A DNA stretch of 64,000 nucleotides from NCBI GenBank assembly GCA_023105745.1, contig JALGQZ010000013.1, forward strand, positions 10,845,105 to 10,909,104. Direction: 5' to 3'. The notes beneath the pieces were generated by a model that ran no database searches, was not told where the DNA came from, and was given only the letters and a program-made list of their open reading frames with translations. Source of the stretch: Austropuccinia psidii (Eukaryota > Basidiomycota > Pucciniomycetes > Pucciniales > Sphaerophragmiaceae). Position 1 is the stretch's first letter. Each line of letters begins with the position of its first letter. Of the stretch, positions 11,548 through 23,380 are shown piece after piece. A program made the position numbers and the translations under genes.

Positions 11548-12767
11548 CTAAACATCAAAAGTTCTCTGGAAGTCATTTATCAACTCATCTTCATACCAGG
11601 CAAATTTAGCAGCCATCTCTTCAGAAGCAGTCCCTGGAATCATTCTATCATTGGCATAAATTATCACCTCTCTGCTATATCTATCAACCCTCCTGAATAA
11701 TCTGGCCACAGTATCTTGATTTTCACTCGCCGCATTGGGATCTTCTCTGGTAACTCTGATAGGCCAACGATCCCTTCTTTGAAACACTTGAGCGGCAGGA
11801 AATGGTAAAGGAGACAAACCATCCCTTCTTCTACTGGAGCTGGCCTCAGGTTGGAGTTGACAAGAGGTGGTCATAGGTGAGATTCTGGATGGTTGGACTG
11901 GTGATGGCCTTACTGCTGGATTCAAGGCAGGCCTGGCAGGGGAAGTAGTTGGTGAAGGAGGAGGAATTGTGGAAGGAATGGAAGCAAGCATTGGTTGGAA
12001 GGTTCTGGGGGTACTGGGAATTACTTGGCTTTGGAATCTGTTGGCAAGAGGCTGAGCAGAGGAATTGCTGGATGGATGGCCAACTGAATGAGGGACAACT
12101 TCAACTTCTTCACCATCCAGCTCATCACTCCCCTCAGCATCTGGATCAGATGGGGAATCAACAATTCTTCTTATTTTTTTCACTACCTTCACTACTCCAT
12201 CAGTATTGGTCCTGGAGATTGGTACTTCTGAGCTGTAATGTATGGGCCTACCACCAACTGGAATTGGCCCTCCAACATTAGTCCATCTTGCCACATCCCT
12301 CTGCCTGGAACCAGTCACTACATCAAAATATCAGTACCAATTCAATCAAGATATGCAAATAATTCACATTGAGAAAATCCTATGGTTGCATCAGGAGTGG
12401 GTTCCTCAGAAATGGGGAATTCCTGCCCAAAAGGCCCATCTTTCCTGCTCCATAAATGCCTCCTGACTTTGGACAAAGTTGACCTGGTACGACGACATGG
12501 TTTCTTTCCAATGAAGCAAAAATGGCATTTTGACGATTGGGGATTGTAATGTTGAAAGCAATCCTTACCCTTGGCCAAAAATTCAGTACAGGCAGGATCA
12601 AGAACTTCAACTGCTCTGAACCCATCATAGGTTTGGCAGGGATCAAAATGACCAGAAGACGCCATGGAAGGGGAGGGCAATTGACTGAAGACGCCAGAAC
12701 CACAAAGAACAGACGGTGGCAGTGCAGAAGGAGAAGATTCAGTGAGTTCAGTCAGTTTGGAACTCAT
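11548..12767 (-). CDS. Antisense two-exon gene of element C, Cys-rich protein of unknown function
   Basis: Encoded opposite to gag-pol, between pol and the 3' LTR. Exon 1 starts at ATG 12767 (MSSKLTELTESSPS) and carries a Cys cluster of the form C-x3-(F)-AKGKDC, about 14 residues, then CHFCFIGKKPC. The motif RRHLWSRKDGPFG and then EEPTPDAT follow. Exon 2 (to 11548) begins TGSRQRDVARWTNVGGPIP, is Pro/Ser-rich in the middle and ends in a helical acidic segment (EEMAAKFAWYEDELINDFQ). The intron between about 12360 and 12317 has a weakened donor here (GTGAAT). Element D has GTGAGT and the same acceptor context (AG before TGACTGG). The second Cys of the first pair is Phe in this copy. No signal peptide or membrane segment is seen. 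I recall similar hypothetical proteins in rust fungi. Function unknown; a zinc-binding or DNA-binding role is a guess. Confidence 0.75.
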
Positions 12768-13377
12768 AACTGAAGAATATGCAAGCAGAAGATTCAAGAC
12801 ATCAGAATCAATTCACTCCAGATCAAGAAAAAAGATTTTGACCTCAAGGAAATGGGGGCCATAACTCAATTATGCCCCCCCTCAAAGCCTTGAAGGTGAG
12901 GATTCATACCCCTTTGGGGCTGAATTCATCACCCAGGGCCTCCCCTGAAACTTTGGGGAGGCCAGGATCTTGATGGTCCTGGACCCCATCAATGGTTCCA
13001 GGCCATATATGGTGAAAATCGGGTTTGGGCCAATTCTGGGCCCCTTGGTCACCCTGGGTCCCCAGCAAAATTGGGCCCAGGGGCTCCATTTTGGTCCTGG
13101 GGGCCTCCAATAGCTCCCACGGACGGCGGACCGCGGCATACGGTCCATGGACCATAGGACCCCAAAGACCCAAAATGGCCAAAAATGGCCATAGATCATG
13201 AAATCACCAAAATGCCAAAAAAAGCAATAAAATCAAGAATTATCAAGATTCATCAGGGAAGAGGCCACAGCCCAAAAACATCATAGAGGGCTGTTTAAGG
13301 CAATTTCCATGGACAATGGGGACAAGACCCCTTGGAGGAAATTTTTTCAAGATTTCATTGGATTAAGCCTTGCCCAA
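12768..13377 (-). promoter_or_regulatory. Upstream region of the antisense gene (element C)
   Basis: No ORF with homology. GGCC/CCAAAATGG-rich sequence, higher in G+C than the rest. A tight CpG cluster with repeated CGG/CCG (13119-13143) adjoins the 12-bp palindrome GGTCCATGGACC (13142-13153). Its position 5' of the antisense ATG suggests a promoter or 5' UTR. The region is interrupted at 13378 by element B and continues at 23042. Confidence 0.45.
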
Positions 13378-14805
13378 TGTCAGCCTGTGACTCAAAACCA
13401 GAGCACAAGCATGACAGCCAAAATACCATAAACCAATGGTATAGCCAAGATACCACCAAAACATGGAGCTGAGCCAAATTAGCTCAAAAGGTACCAAAAG
13501 AAAGAGGAAACTCACCTCTTTCTGAAAATATAAGTCCCATCACCATAGGACAAGAAATAACAAAGTTATTCCTGCTCAAAGTTATTGCTGAGCATAAACC
13601 TTAATTTTCACCTCTCATCTAAAATCTAGAAGGAGAGGCTTAACCCCATCAAATGGGTATTCAAAATGAAGCTCTAAGCCAGGGCTATCTAATGGTGCTA
13701 GCCAAACTGAGCTAGAACCAGTATTACTTGAGTTATGGTCAAATTAAGACCAAATAAGGGTGAACAAAACATTCACCTCTCATCTAACTTTTACAGTTTT
13801 AGTGTGAGATACTTAAAGTGGGTTTTTTTGGAAAGGGCACAATCAGGGCTATCTGATGGTGCCATCCATTTCCTCATAGCTCAACTACAACAGAAGTTAT
13901 TGGCCAAACAAGCATAATACAGCTTTTGCCCAAACCATGCCAATGTACAAAAATACTTGTACATAGGATAACTTTGTCATATTTAATGATAGCCATGTCA
14001 AGTTGGGTACCATTGTGTAGAGCTCATAAAGAGCTATTCAATGAACCAATTTTGAGCTTGATATCTCAAAAACCGACAGAGTTATGACCATTTTAAGGTC
14101 AAAATCCCACCTGCTGTCATATACAGCCTTACCATGGGATAATATCCCATAACCATGAATATGAGGTGTCAAATAGACAAAGAAGCATGTTTTTACTTCA
14201 ATACCTCATATGTCAGTCAATACTGGGGTCCCATACAGTTTCTGTACAGCTTTCTACGCGTCATACACGTCAGAATCAGGCTGGAGGTCCCCAGATGAAA
14301 ATTTTCACCCTGTATTGGTGAAAACCGCCCAGATGTGGTTTCAAAACCACATCTGAGCCCAATGCAGGGTATACAGGTTGTTTGCAAACCACAAGCCTGT
14401 CATAGAGAGTGAAAAATCTTCACTTCCTCTACGTGGAAAGGTCTAGTAGCCTTTCCACCTCAATTTCAGGATAAAAGGAGGGCTTTTCACAGTCAAAAGC
14501 TTTTCCTCATCCTGCTCTTGAATAACCTACGTAGTAAACTGTCAAAAACAGTTTTACTCTTGGTTAATAATCAGGTATAATTATAAGTTTTAATTATTGT
14601 AGTCTTTTATTATTGTAACCCAACAGATAAAGCTTCACCCAGGGCTTTCAACAGCGCTCACCACCACTATAACCACTATAGTAAAGCCCTTTAAATTTAT
14701 TCTTAATCATCTCAAAACCTTCTTAAAGCATTTTTACCATGTCACAAACATAGTTTGAGTTGTAAATAGCCTACATTACCACTCTTTCATAGTTTCATCC
14801 TGACA
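13378..14805 (+). repeat. Element B 5' LTR
   Basis: 1428 bp, TGTCAGCCTG...ATCCTGACA. Nearly the same sequence as 21612-23041 and the solo LTR starting at 2944. Confidence 0.95.
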
Positions 14806-14808
14806 TTT

Positions 14809-14824
14809 TGGGGGCCTGGCCGTG
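14809..14824 (+). other. Primer binding site, element B
   Basis: TGGGGGCCTGGCCGTG starts 3 nt after the LTR. It is almost the same as the site of the family-A element (TGGGGGCCCAGCCGTG), so both probably use the same or a closely related tRNA. Which tRNA cannot be told from the sequence here. Confidence 0.75.
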
Positions 14825-14850
14825 TTTCTTACCTTTTTTGGACCTTATAA

Positions 14851-16468
14851 AGTAAGTCTTTTCTCTTTTTATGACTTATTGATAAGTGTTTTATCTTTTT
14901 TAGGCGTAATTTCTCTATTTAAATATATATTATATATATATTCATCCTTTTTTATATATATACTCATATTATAAGAGTATTATTCATGTGGTTAATACCC
15001 ACTGAATATAACTATTTTTGGCGTGTTTTGTTTATAAAAACACATAAGCCATCAATAAGTCCTGTATTCTTGACTGAATAAGGACACCTCTGACTGAAAG
15101 ACCATCAGTTGAGGCGTGGTTAAGTGTATTGTTAACTCAAAAACACTTATACAAAGCCACTTGTACAGAATACACTTGAAAACCACAAGTGTATCTGTGG
15201 GATACTGGCACACAAACAGTGTGACAGGGTACCAAAAGCTGTAATTCTGACGTGGAGTTGTTGATTCAATTACACTGTCATTATACAGGGCACATTGTAG
15301 TAACATACAAGCCCAGAGGCCAATCTTAGACGTGCAAAACCAGCATTTTTTAAGAAGTCTTAACTTACATAAGCCCTCCTTTTCCTGCCTTGATTTCAGT
15401 GGAAGAAAATTACATCCCACTTGAGACCCAGTCACAGGCCAACACACCAGTGACACCCTCAGAACCAGAGGGCAGCAAGGGCAAAGGAAAGAGGCACAGT
15501 GAAGGCCTGATAACAGCAAAAAAGTGGACACCCATTGCCACACAGAAGAGTAGAAGACCACAAAATTCTGCATCAATACAAGGTAAACCAACCTTAACCA
15601 CTTGTACAGGAAAGATTACAATTATTAACCCAGTTGTAACTTCCAAAGGCAAACTGCCCAAGTCAGAAGAAAATCAATTTGTACAAGGCACAGTCAAAGG
15701 TAAATACCCTAAGAACATAAAGTTTTTGACTGCTTGCAAACACTGATATGTCCCCTGCATACCTCAGAGACCTTGGTTTCCAAAGGAACCAGCCAGAGGA
15801 TAGAGGAGGATTGTCCAGAACCAGAAGACCTGAAAGAGGACACCCTGGACACAGTGGTGGATGGCAAAACAATGAGGGAGATAATATCAACCTTGCCATT
15901 CACACTCCAATTCAACAGAAACCTCAAACCAGAGGACTGGAAGGATATGGATCAAGTTCTTCAGATCCACCAACTCCTCAAAGATTTATTTCAATGGAGC
16001 ATGGACAACAAGATGTTCAACCTAGCAACTCACTGGGCAGAACTGGGATCAAGTTGCCAGAAGATCTGTCTCAAAGAGATAGATTTCAAAGACCTTATGG
16101 TAATCACCAAGGGTTGGAATCCTACCAGGCAGCACAGACTCCTGGAGGCAAGGGCACAGAGGATAAGGGAGAATCAAGCCACTATCCAAGCTATAGAAGA
16201 AGAGTTAACCCAGACAGGGCCTACTCAGATTCCTTCAGGTTCACAAGGAGCAGGCCAAATCAGCTCTCCAGTGGCTTCACACCATTCAGAAACCAGCAGA
16301 TCAGTGGCCAAGAGTCACCATTCTTCACAATTCCAGGAAGTTTCCAGGAGAAGACAAGGGAACAAGGGCAAGAACAAAACCTCCTTCAACCAGAGGAGGA
16401 AAGAGTCAGACCCCATGATCCAAAAGCTGTTAGCTTTGGTAAAAGAAGCACACAAGAACCAGAAGTAG
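14851..16468 (+). CDS. ORF X of element B, spliced, overlaps gag in +1 frame
   Basis: Predicted exons: leader exon ending at A14851, then 15400-15699 and 15768-16468. Intron 1 (14852-15399, GTAAGT..TTTCAG) would join A to TG and create the ATG. Intron 2 (15700-15767, GTAAAT..CTCAG) is phase 1. The product is about 333 aa. The first part is Ser/Pro/Lys-rich. The core runs from PFTLQFNRNLKPEDW to ITKGWNP, then comes a basic QGNKGKNKTSF segment and a helical DPMIQKLLALVKEAHKNQK end. The core and ending align with ORF X of family A (PF-x-LQ, a conserved W, GWxP, similar spacing) and overlap gag in the same relative phase. From 15768 to 16468 two frames are open at once. No known domain is recognised. 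It could be a Gag-like or nucleic-acid binding accessory protein, which is inference only. Confidence 0.65.
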
Positions 16469-18575
16469 TTGTAAACCACTCTAGAATCAGTAGTCCTAGT
16501 ACAAGAAACATTACCCCCACTCAGACTGAAAATAACATTGTCACATCTGAGAGTAACATCAACAGTGATACACTGTGGTTACAAGTGTCCCAATATGCTG
16601 AACAATATGCAAAGCAATTTGCAGAAATTAAAGCTAGCCAAGAGAGGATGAGACAAACTCAAGCCTCCTTGGAACAAATAGTTAAGAATCTTCAAGAAGG
16701 ATATGCTCAACTGAGCAAAGCCTCTGAAGAATCCAACAAAAGACTGAACCAAGTCTTTGAAGAAAAACACCACAGCACAAGGGACAGGGAGTGTCTGGAT
16801 CAAGACATTAACAAATTGTTTAATGCCTATCATAGCTTGAAGCCCCAACCACAAGGCCAAGCTATGGAGAATCCATATCAACCAGATGACATCAAACCAG
16901 ATGCCATGTTGTTGAATAAGGAAAGATCTCCATCACAATATCAGGATGGAGATGGCATGTCTTATTCAGAGAAGGAAGCCTTCAAACAGCTTCCTGAGGC
17001 CTCAAACTGGCCCAAATTCTCTGGATCAGGAGAATATGATCATATGGAACTCATAGATTATATTGATGGACTCTTCATTTATGTACCAAGCATACCAGAC
17101 TACTGGATTACTGCTAGATTGAATACTGAATTTAAAGGTCATGCAAGTATATGGTACACAGAAATGAAAGAAATCCATGGCAGAAGAAACTGGCCATGGT
17201 GGAAGAGTCAAATCATCCAAAAGTACAGTAATGGAACTTGGATATGGCAAAAGACCATGTCATTTGAAAATGACAAATACTCTGTGGACAAAGATCCATA
17301 TGAGTGGTGTCTTAGACAGTCTAAGAGACTCAAAGCCATTGATCCTCAGATGAACATCCAAATGAGGAATCACAAACTCCTGACACAACTGCCAGGAGAG
17401 CTAGAGCATGCAGTATAATGCAGATGCAACCAAAATTGCACTCTAGATGATATAGCCAACACTTTACAAGACATAAGGAAGAGGACAAATATAGGGAAAT
17501 TCACCCCATATAAGAGCGGTGGTTTCAAAGAGAAACAACCTTTCAGGGTAGAGTATAAAGACAAACCCAGAGAGAGAGTGACAGAAGTGGCAAAGAAAAG
17601 GAATTCTTGTCACAATTGTGGTTCAACAGACCACTATGCCAACAACTGTCAAAAAGCAAAGAAAAAAGTCTATGCTATAGAAAAATTCCCTGAGGAAGAA
17701 CCTTCAACAGAGGATTCTGAATCAGACTCTATGGGAGATGCCATCAGAGAACCATCTGATGATGATCAAGACCCAAGAGAGGAATTTCTAGTGGAATACC
17801 AAGAGGAAACCCCATTGGAAATCCAGGATATACAGTTGGAAGCAGGCATGCCACAGGACACTGCCAACAAGAACTTGTGCAAACACACACAAGACGCACA
17901 AACATTCCTGGTTACACCAACCAAAGGAATGGCATATATACATGGAACAGCCACAAAAATGACTGTATGTATTGACAATGCTCAGCACCCACTGATCATT
18001 GAAAGTGGAGCACATTGCTCCATAGTGGCCAGAAATTATCTGGATAACCACTTCCCACACTGGGAAAAACAGCTATTGCCCACTAAGGCAAAGAACTTCA
18101 AAAGTTCATCAGGGAAGATGACTTCCATTGGGACAATTATCAAAGAGATAATTATACCCCACAGGAAGGGTAATATCAGACTCAACCCAGAGTTTGTAGT
18201 GCTTGAAGATGCCCACATCCAAGGGTTTTTACTGGGAACAGATTACCAGAGGATGTATGGCATAGATATTTACAACAGTAAAAACAGGCACATTACCATT
18301 CGTACCAACAAGGAAAAAAAATTTTCACTTGATATATACCACATATCTTCACAGGATCCACTAGAAGAACTCTTGAAGGAATTCAAGGAGGGACAGTTTA
18401 GCACTACCCTCACCAGTAAACAAAAACTAAGTTTACTGATGATGCTGAGGAAGAACAGACCAGAATTTGCCATTGGGGAAGAACCACTAGGCAAGATTAA
18501 AGGCCATGATATAGAACCATATCTGGATGTGGAAAGACCTTATCCACCCATGCTGAGGAGACCTCCTTATCCAGG
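15748..18575 (+). pseudogene. gag: Element B gag and protease part of the polyprotein
   Basis: Gag-Pol frame. The ATG at 15748 lies inside predicted intron 2 of ORF X, 20 bp before its acceptor, so only unspliced RNA would start here. The N-terminal 240 codons overlap ORF X and read as low-complexity Gln/Ser/Arg-rich protein. A coiled-coil-like stretch (about 16590-16780) and a capsid-like domain (SNWPKFSGSGEYDHMELIDY to LTQLPGELEHAV, about 17000-17415) follow. Then come the zinc knuckle CHNCGSTDHYANNC (about 17607-17650) and the protease. Oddities: TAA at 17416-17418 right after LEHAV. The protease active site reads ESGAH, with Glu (18001-18003) where Asp is needed. A frameshift near 18573 separates this part from RT. 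Confidence 0.9.
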
Positions 18576-21500
18576 AAAGAAATTGAAAAACACATCAATG
18601 AACTCCTGGACATGGATGTCATCAGGAAGATTGGACATAATTAAATAGTGGAAATCACCACTCCTGTCCTGCTCACCTGGCATGATGGCAAGTCTAGATT
18701 GTGTGGAGACTTCAGAGCCCTGAATAACTACACAAAAGCAGACAGGTACCCTATACCAAGGGTACCTTGTGCCTTGGATAAGCTGGCCAAAGCCAAATAC
18801 ATAACCAAGATGGATTGTATGAAAGGCTTCCACCAAAATGGAGTTAAACCAAACTCCATGAAGTTGCTCAGAATAATATGCCATATGGGCATATATGAGT
18901 ACGCCAGGATGCCATTTGGCATCAAGAATGCACCAGCCCACTTCCAAAGGATGATGGACACCATATTTCAAGAATAAATAATGGAAGGCTGGACGGTAGT
19001 ATATATTGATGATATCATTATATACTCAGAGACATGGGAAGACCATGTACAATACATAGACAGAGTGCTAAGTAAATGTACACCCATCAATCTGAAAATT
19101 TCACTTAAAAAGTGTAATTTTGGCCAACAAGAGCTACTAGCTCTAGGACACAAAGTCTCAGGCCTTAGTCTGGCAATTGACCAGAACAAAGTAGCAGCAG
19201 TACTGCAAAAGCCAGTACCAAAGAACATCAAAGAGATGCAATCTTTCCTTGGATTTGCTAGCTACTATAGAAACCACATCAAGAACTTTGCCCACATAAC
19301 TAGTAGTTTCTACAAGTTATGCTCAAAGGATTTAGTTTTTGAAATAACCAAGGAAAGGAGGGATGCATATGAGAGGATCAAATATGAACTCACAAATGCA
19401 CCTGTGCTCATCTTGCCTGACTTTGAACTACCATTCAAGTTATATATAGATGCAGCATGCAGCCAAGGCTTGGGAGCAGCCCTTCACCAAAGACAAATTG
19501 TGGATGGTGAACCAAGAGAAGGTGTAATATGTTACATCTCCAGGAAGCTGAAAGATTCAGAAGCCAGGTATGGGGCCACCCAGACAGAATGTCAATGTCT
19601 AGTCTGGGCTCTGGAGAAACTCCATTATTATTTGGAGGGTGCAGTCTTTGAAGTCTACACAGACTGCACAGCCTTGAAGTCTTTACTCAACATGAAGACT
19701 ACTAATAGACACATGCTGAGATGGCAAATAGCCATCCAGGAGTATAGAGGGAACATGACCATCATATACAAGGAAGGTAAAAGCCATACCAATGCAGATG
19801 GCCTTAGCAGATGGCCACTGGACAATGTCAAAAGCAATCCAGCTTATGACCCTGAAGTTGCTTCAAAAATTCCTATCCATTTTATGGAAATAAATAGGAA
19901 GAAGAAATTCAGATTCTCTGAATGGGCACCAAGGAGTGGTACCCTTGACAGTGGAAACACTGATTCAGAAGGTACAGAAACCCCCATACTGGGAATAAGT
20001 TCCTCAGAACTGCACAATGAACTTTTCAATTCAGTACTGAAATCTTATGCTAAATACAAACAGTGTAGCATACTACTCCAACTCCTTCAACAAAAATACA
20101 GGAGCCCAGAACTGGAAACCCAGCTGGAGGAACCCTGGTTGAGGGCCTATAAGGACAATAAATTCTTCCTTATAGATGGCCTGATTTATCACAGAGAAAA
20201 GCACACCAGTGCACTCACAGTGATAGACAGAGACCACATCTCTTTAATCCTGCAGGAATGCCATGACTTCCCCTATATGGGACACATGAGTGAGGACAGG
20301 ACTAAAGAGAGGGTAGCAAGCACAGCTTGGTGGCCCAAGTGGGAGCAAGAGTTGAGTGAATACATCAACACTTGTGAAAGATTCCAAAAGGCAAATAGAA
20401 AACATGGGAAGAAATATGGGTTGCTTCAACATATAAAAGAACCCAAACACCCATGGGAAACCATCAACATGGACTGGGTCACAGGACTTGTCCCAGGAGG
20501 CAAAGAAAACTACAATGCCTGCTTAATCATAGTTGATAGGTTCAGCAAGAGCATGAGATGTCTACCATGCCATAAAGAGGACACAGCCATGGACACTGCT
20601 CTGTTATTTTGGAATAACATCATATCCACCTGTGGAGTCCCTAAGATCATAATCAGTGACAGGGACCCAAAATTCACATCTGAATTTTGGACCAATTTAT
20701 ATGACATGCTTGGCACCAAGCTTGCTTTTTCCACAGCTTACCATCCACAAACAGATGGCCTAGCTGAGAGGATGATCCAAACAATGGAGGACATCCTCAG
20801 GAGGTTCTGTGCCTATGGCATGGAATACAAGGACCATGAGGGATACACCCATGATTGGGTCACCCTCTTACCAGCAGTCCAACTGGCTTATAATACAAGC
20901 CAGCACTCTACCACAGGAAGAACACCTGCACTGGTAGAGAAAGGGTGGAATCCCCTGTTACCTGTGGATCACTTGAAGAAAAATCTTCTGACCATCCACC
21001 CCACAGCCAATGACTTCCATGATATGTGGAAGAAAGCCTGTGATACTGCTGCCAAATGCATAGCTGAGGCCAAAGAGTATAACAAGCAAAGGTGGGACAA
21101 ATCACATATGGAACCTGACTTCAAGGAAGGGGACCAGGTGTTAGTGTCTACACTGAACTTTAACAATCTCAAAGGACCCAAGAAAATGAGAGACTCAATT
21201 GTAGGGCCCTTCACTATCATTAAGTTGATAGGGAAGAATGCAGTAGAGGTCAAGCTCACAGAGGAGGTTTCTAGGAAACACCCAGTCTTTCCAGTGAGCC
21301 TGGTCAAACCATACTTCCAAACAGAGGAGGGTAAATTCCCCTCCAGGAAGAAAAACATCACTCCACCAGAAATAGGGGAAGTAGAAGACTCTCCTGGACC
21401 TGTGAGTAAAATCATCAGGGCCAGAAAAATCAGACTTAATGGGAAGGATCAGAGACAATATCTAGTCAGATTCAAGAACCAGACAGCAGATAAAGACAAA

Positions 21501-21587
21501 TGGTTGGCAGAAGATGCCATACCAGATGGGAACCTCCATTTAAGGAGATTCAGAGCCTCTAGGAGGACTGAACAGTCTCATCAATGA
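18576..21587 (+). pseudogene. pol: Element B pol: RT-RNase H-integrase-chromodomain-like
   Basis: RT with CGDFRALNNY, the [15 protein letters not shown] region and catalytic YIDD (19002-19013). RNase H has [40 protein letters not shown] and NADGLSRW. Integrase has [10 protein letters not shown] and then CERF, where the second zinc-binding Cys is Phe. The core has MDWVTG, SDRDPKF and [10 protein letters not shown] (DDE). The tail [14 protein letters not shown]...YLVRF...[10 protein letters not shown] resembles a chromodomain. Two TAA stops (18642-18644, 18975-18977) interrupt the RT. From 18981 the frame is open for 868 codons, so the downstream two thirds are intact apart from the Cys change. 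Confidence 0.92.
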
Positions 21588-21599
21588 TGAGCCTTTTTT

Positions 21600-21611
21600 A
21601 GAGGGAGGGTA
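21600..21611 (+). other. Polypurine tract, element B
   Basis: AGAGGGAGGGTA immediately before the 3' LTR at 21612; the usual plus-strand primer position. Confidence 0.85.
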
Positions 21612-23041
21612 TGTCAGCCTGTGACTCAAAACCAGAGCACAAACATGACAGCCAAAATACCATAAACCAATGGTATAGCCAAGATACCACCAAAACATGG
21701 ACCTGAGCCAAATTAGCTCAAAAGGTATCAAAGGAAAGAGGCAACTCACCTCTTTCTGAAAATATAAGTCCCATCACCATAGGACAAGAAATAACAAAGT
21801 TATTCCTGCTCAAAGTTATTGCTGAGCATAAACCTTAATTTTCACCTCTCATCTAAAATCTAGAAGGAGAGGCTTAACCCCATCAAATGGGTATTCAAAA
21901 TGAAGCTCTAAGCCAGGGCTATCTAATGGTGCTAGCCAAACTGAGCTAGAACCAGTATTACTTGAGTTATGGTCAAATTCAGACCAAATAAGGGTGAACA
22001 AAACATTCACCTCTCATCTAACGTTTACAGTTTTAGTGTGAGATACTTAAAGTGGGGTCTTTTTGGAAAGCGCACAATCAGGGCTATCTGATGGTGCCAT
22101 CCATCTCCTCATAGCTCAACTACAACAGAAGTTATTGGCCAAACAAGCATAAGACAGCTTTTGCCCAAACCACGCCAATGTACAAAAATACTTGTACATA
22201 GGATAACTTTGTCATATTTAATGATAACCATGTCAAGTTGGGTACCATTGTGTAGAGCTCATACAGAGCTATACAATGAACCAATTTTGAGCTTGATATC
22301 TCAAAAACTGACAGAGGTATGACCATTTTAAGGTCAAAATCCCACCTGCTGTCATATACAGCCTTACCATGGGATAATATCCCATAACCATGAATATGAG
22401 GTGTCAAATAGACAAAGAAGCATGTTTTTACTTCAATACCACATATGTCAGTCAATACTGGGGTCCCATAAAGTTTCTGTACAGAATTCTACGCGTCATA
22501 CACGTCAGAATCAGGCTGTGAGGTCCCCAGATGAAAATGTTCACCCTGTATTGGTGAAAACCGCCCAGATGTGGTTTCAAAACCACATCTGAGCCCCATA
22601 CAGGGTATACAGGCTGTTTTCAAACCACAAGCCTGTCATAGAGAGTGAAAAATCTTCACTTCCTCTACGTGGAAAGGTCCAGTAGCCTTTCCACCTCAAT
22701 TTCAGGATAAAAGGAGGGATTTTCACAGTCAAAAGCTTTTCCTCATCCTGCTCTTGAATAACCTACGTAGTAAACTGTCAAAAACAGTTTTACTCTTGGT
22801 TAATAATCAGGTATAATTATAAGCTTTAATTATTGTAGTCTTTTATTATTGTAACCCAACAGATAAAGCTGCACCCAGGGCTTTCAACAGCGCTCACCAC
22901 CACTATAACCACTATAGTAAAGCCCTTTAAATTGATTCTTAATCATCTCAAAACCTTCTTAAAGCATTTTTACCGTGTCACAAACATAGTTTGAGTTGTA
23001 AATAGCCTACATTACCACTCTTTCATAGTTTCATCCTGACA
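21612..23041 (+). repeat. Element B 3' LTR
   Basis: 1430 bp, same ends as the 5' LTR. It is followed directly by the duplicated target CCCAA. Confidence 0.95.
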
Positions 23042-23380
23042 CCCAATGAGTACACCTCATATACTCGTTGGGCATCATTTTTTGAGCACAAGAGCTCAGT
23101 GGCCATCATTTTGGGATATATCCCAAGGGCAAGATTGATTGAATCAGAAAAAAAGAAAAGCATATTTTGAAGTGGAATACTTACTCAAAACTTGAAAGAA
23201 GGGGGGAATCAATTTAATTTGACAGAGAAGAATTGAAGAAGGATTTTCAGGATAATGCTCAAGAGGAAAAGAAAATTAAAAAGAAAACTTTTGAAAAAAA
23301 TGTGGGGATATTGAGATGCCACTCAACAGTGGCAGGGTATTATGGTGTTCAGGAGCCCACCAGTTTCAAGAGGGGGATAC
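23042..23380 (+). other. Element C 3' internal region, resumed
   Basis: Continuation of element C after the nested element B. No gene. The pre-insertion site is a 13-bp inverted repeat: TGCCCAATGAGTA, spaced from TACTCGTTGGGCA at 23062-23074. The region ends with the purine tract AAGAGGGGGATAC before the 3' LTR. Confidence 0.8.

Larger units (their letters stand above)
13378..23041 (+). mobile_element. Element B: Ty3/gypsy retrotransposon with spliced overlapping ORF
   Basis: 9664 bp. LTRs at 13378-14805 and 21612-23041 have TG...CA ends. A perfect 5-bp duplication CCCAA flanks it (13373-13377 and 23042-23046). Primer site and purine tract are in place. Internal genes: a spliced ORF X in one frame, gag-pol in another. 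It is inserted in the 3' region of element C. The coding part has three stops and one frameshift, although the LTRs look very similar to each other by eye. Confidence 0.96.

Noticed and set aside
11548..12767. Envelope-like gene between pol and the 3' LTR
   Set aside because: It is antisense to pol and has no signal peptide or membrane segments.
12882..13199. Overlapping minus-strand ORFs of 92 and 105 codons in the GGCC-rich region
   Set aside because: Composition-driven frames in G+C-richer sequence. No homologue in element D at the same place.
15748..16468. ORF X of element B as a chance shadow of gag
   Set aside because: The X frame is conserved across A, B and E with matching motifs, phase and intron. 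The gag frame is low-complexity in the same stretch.
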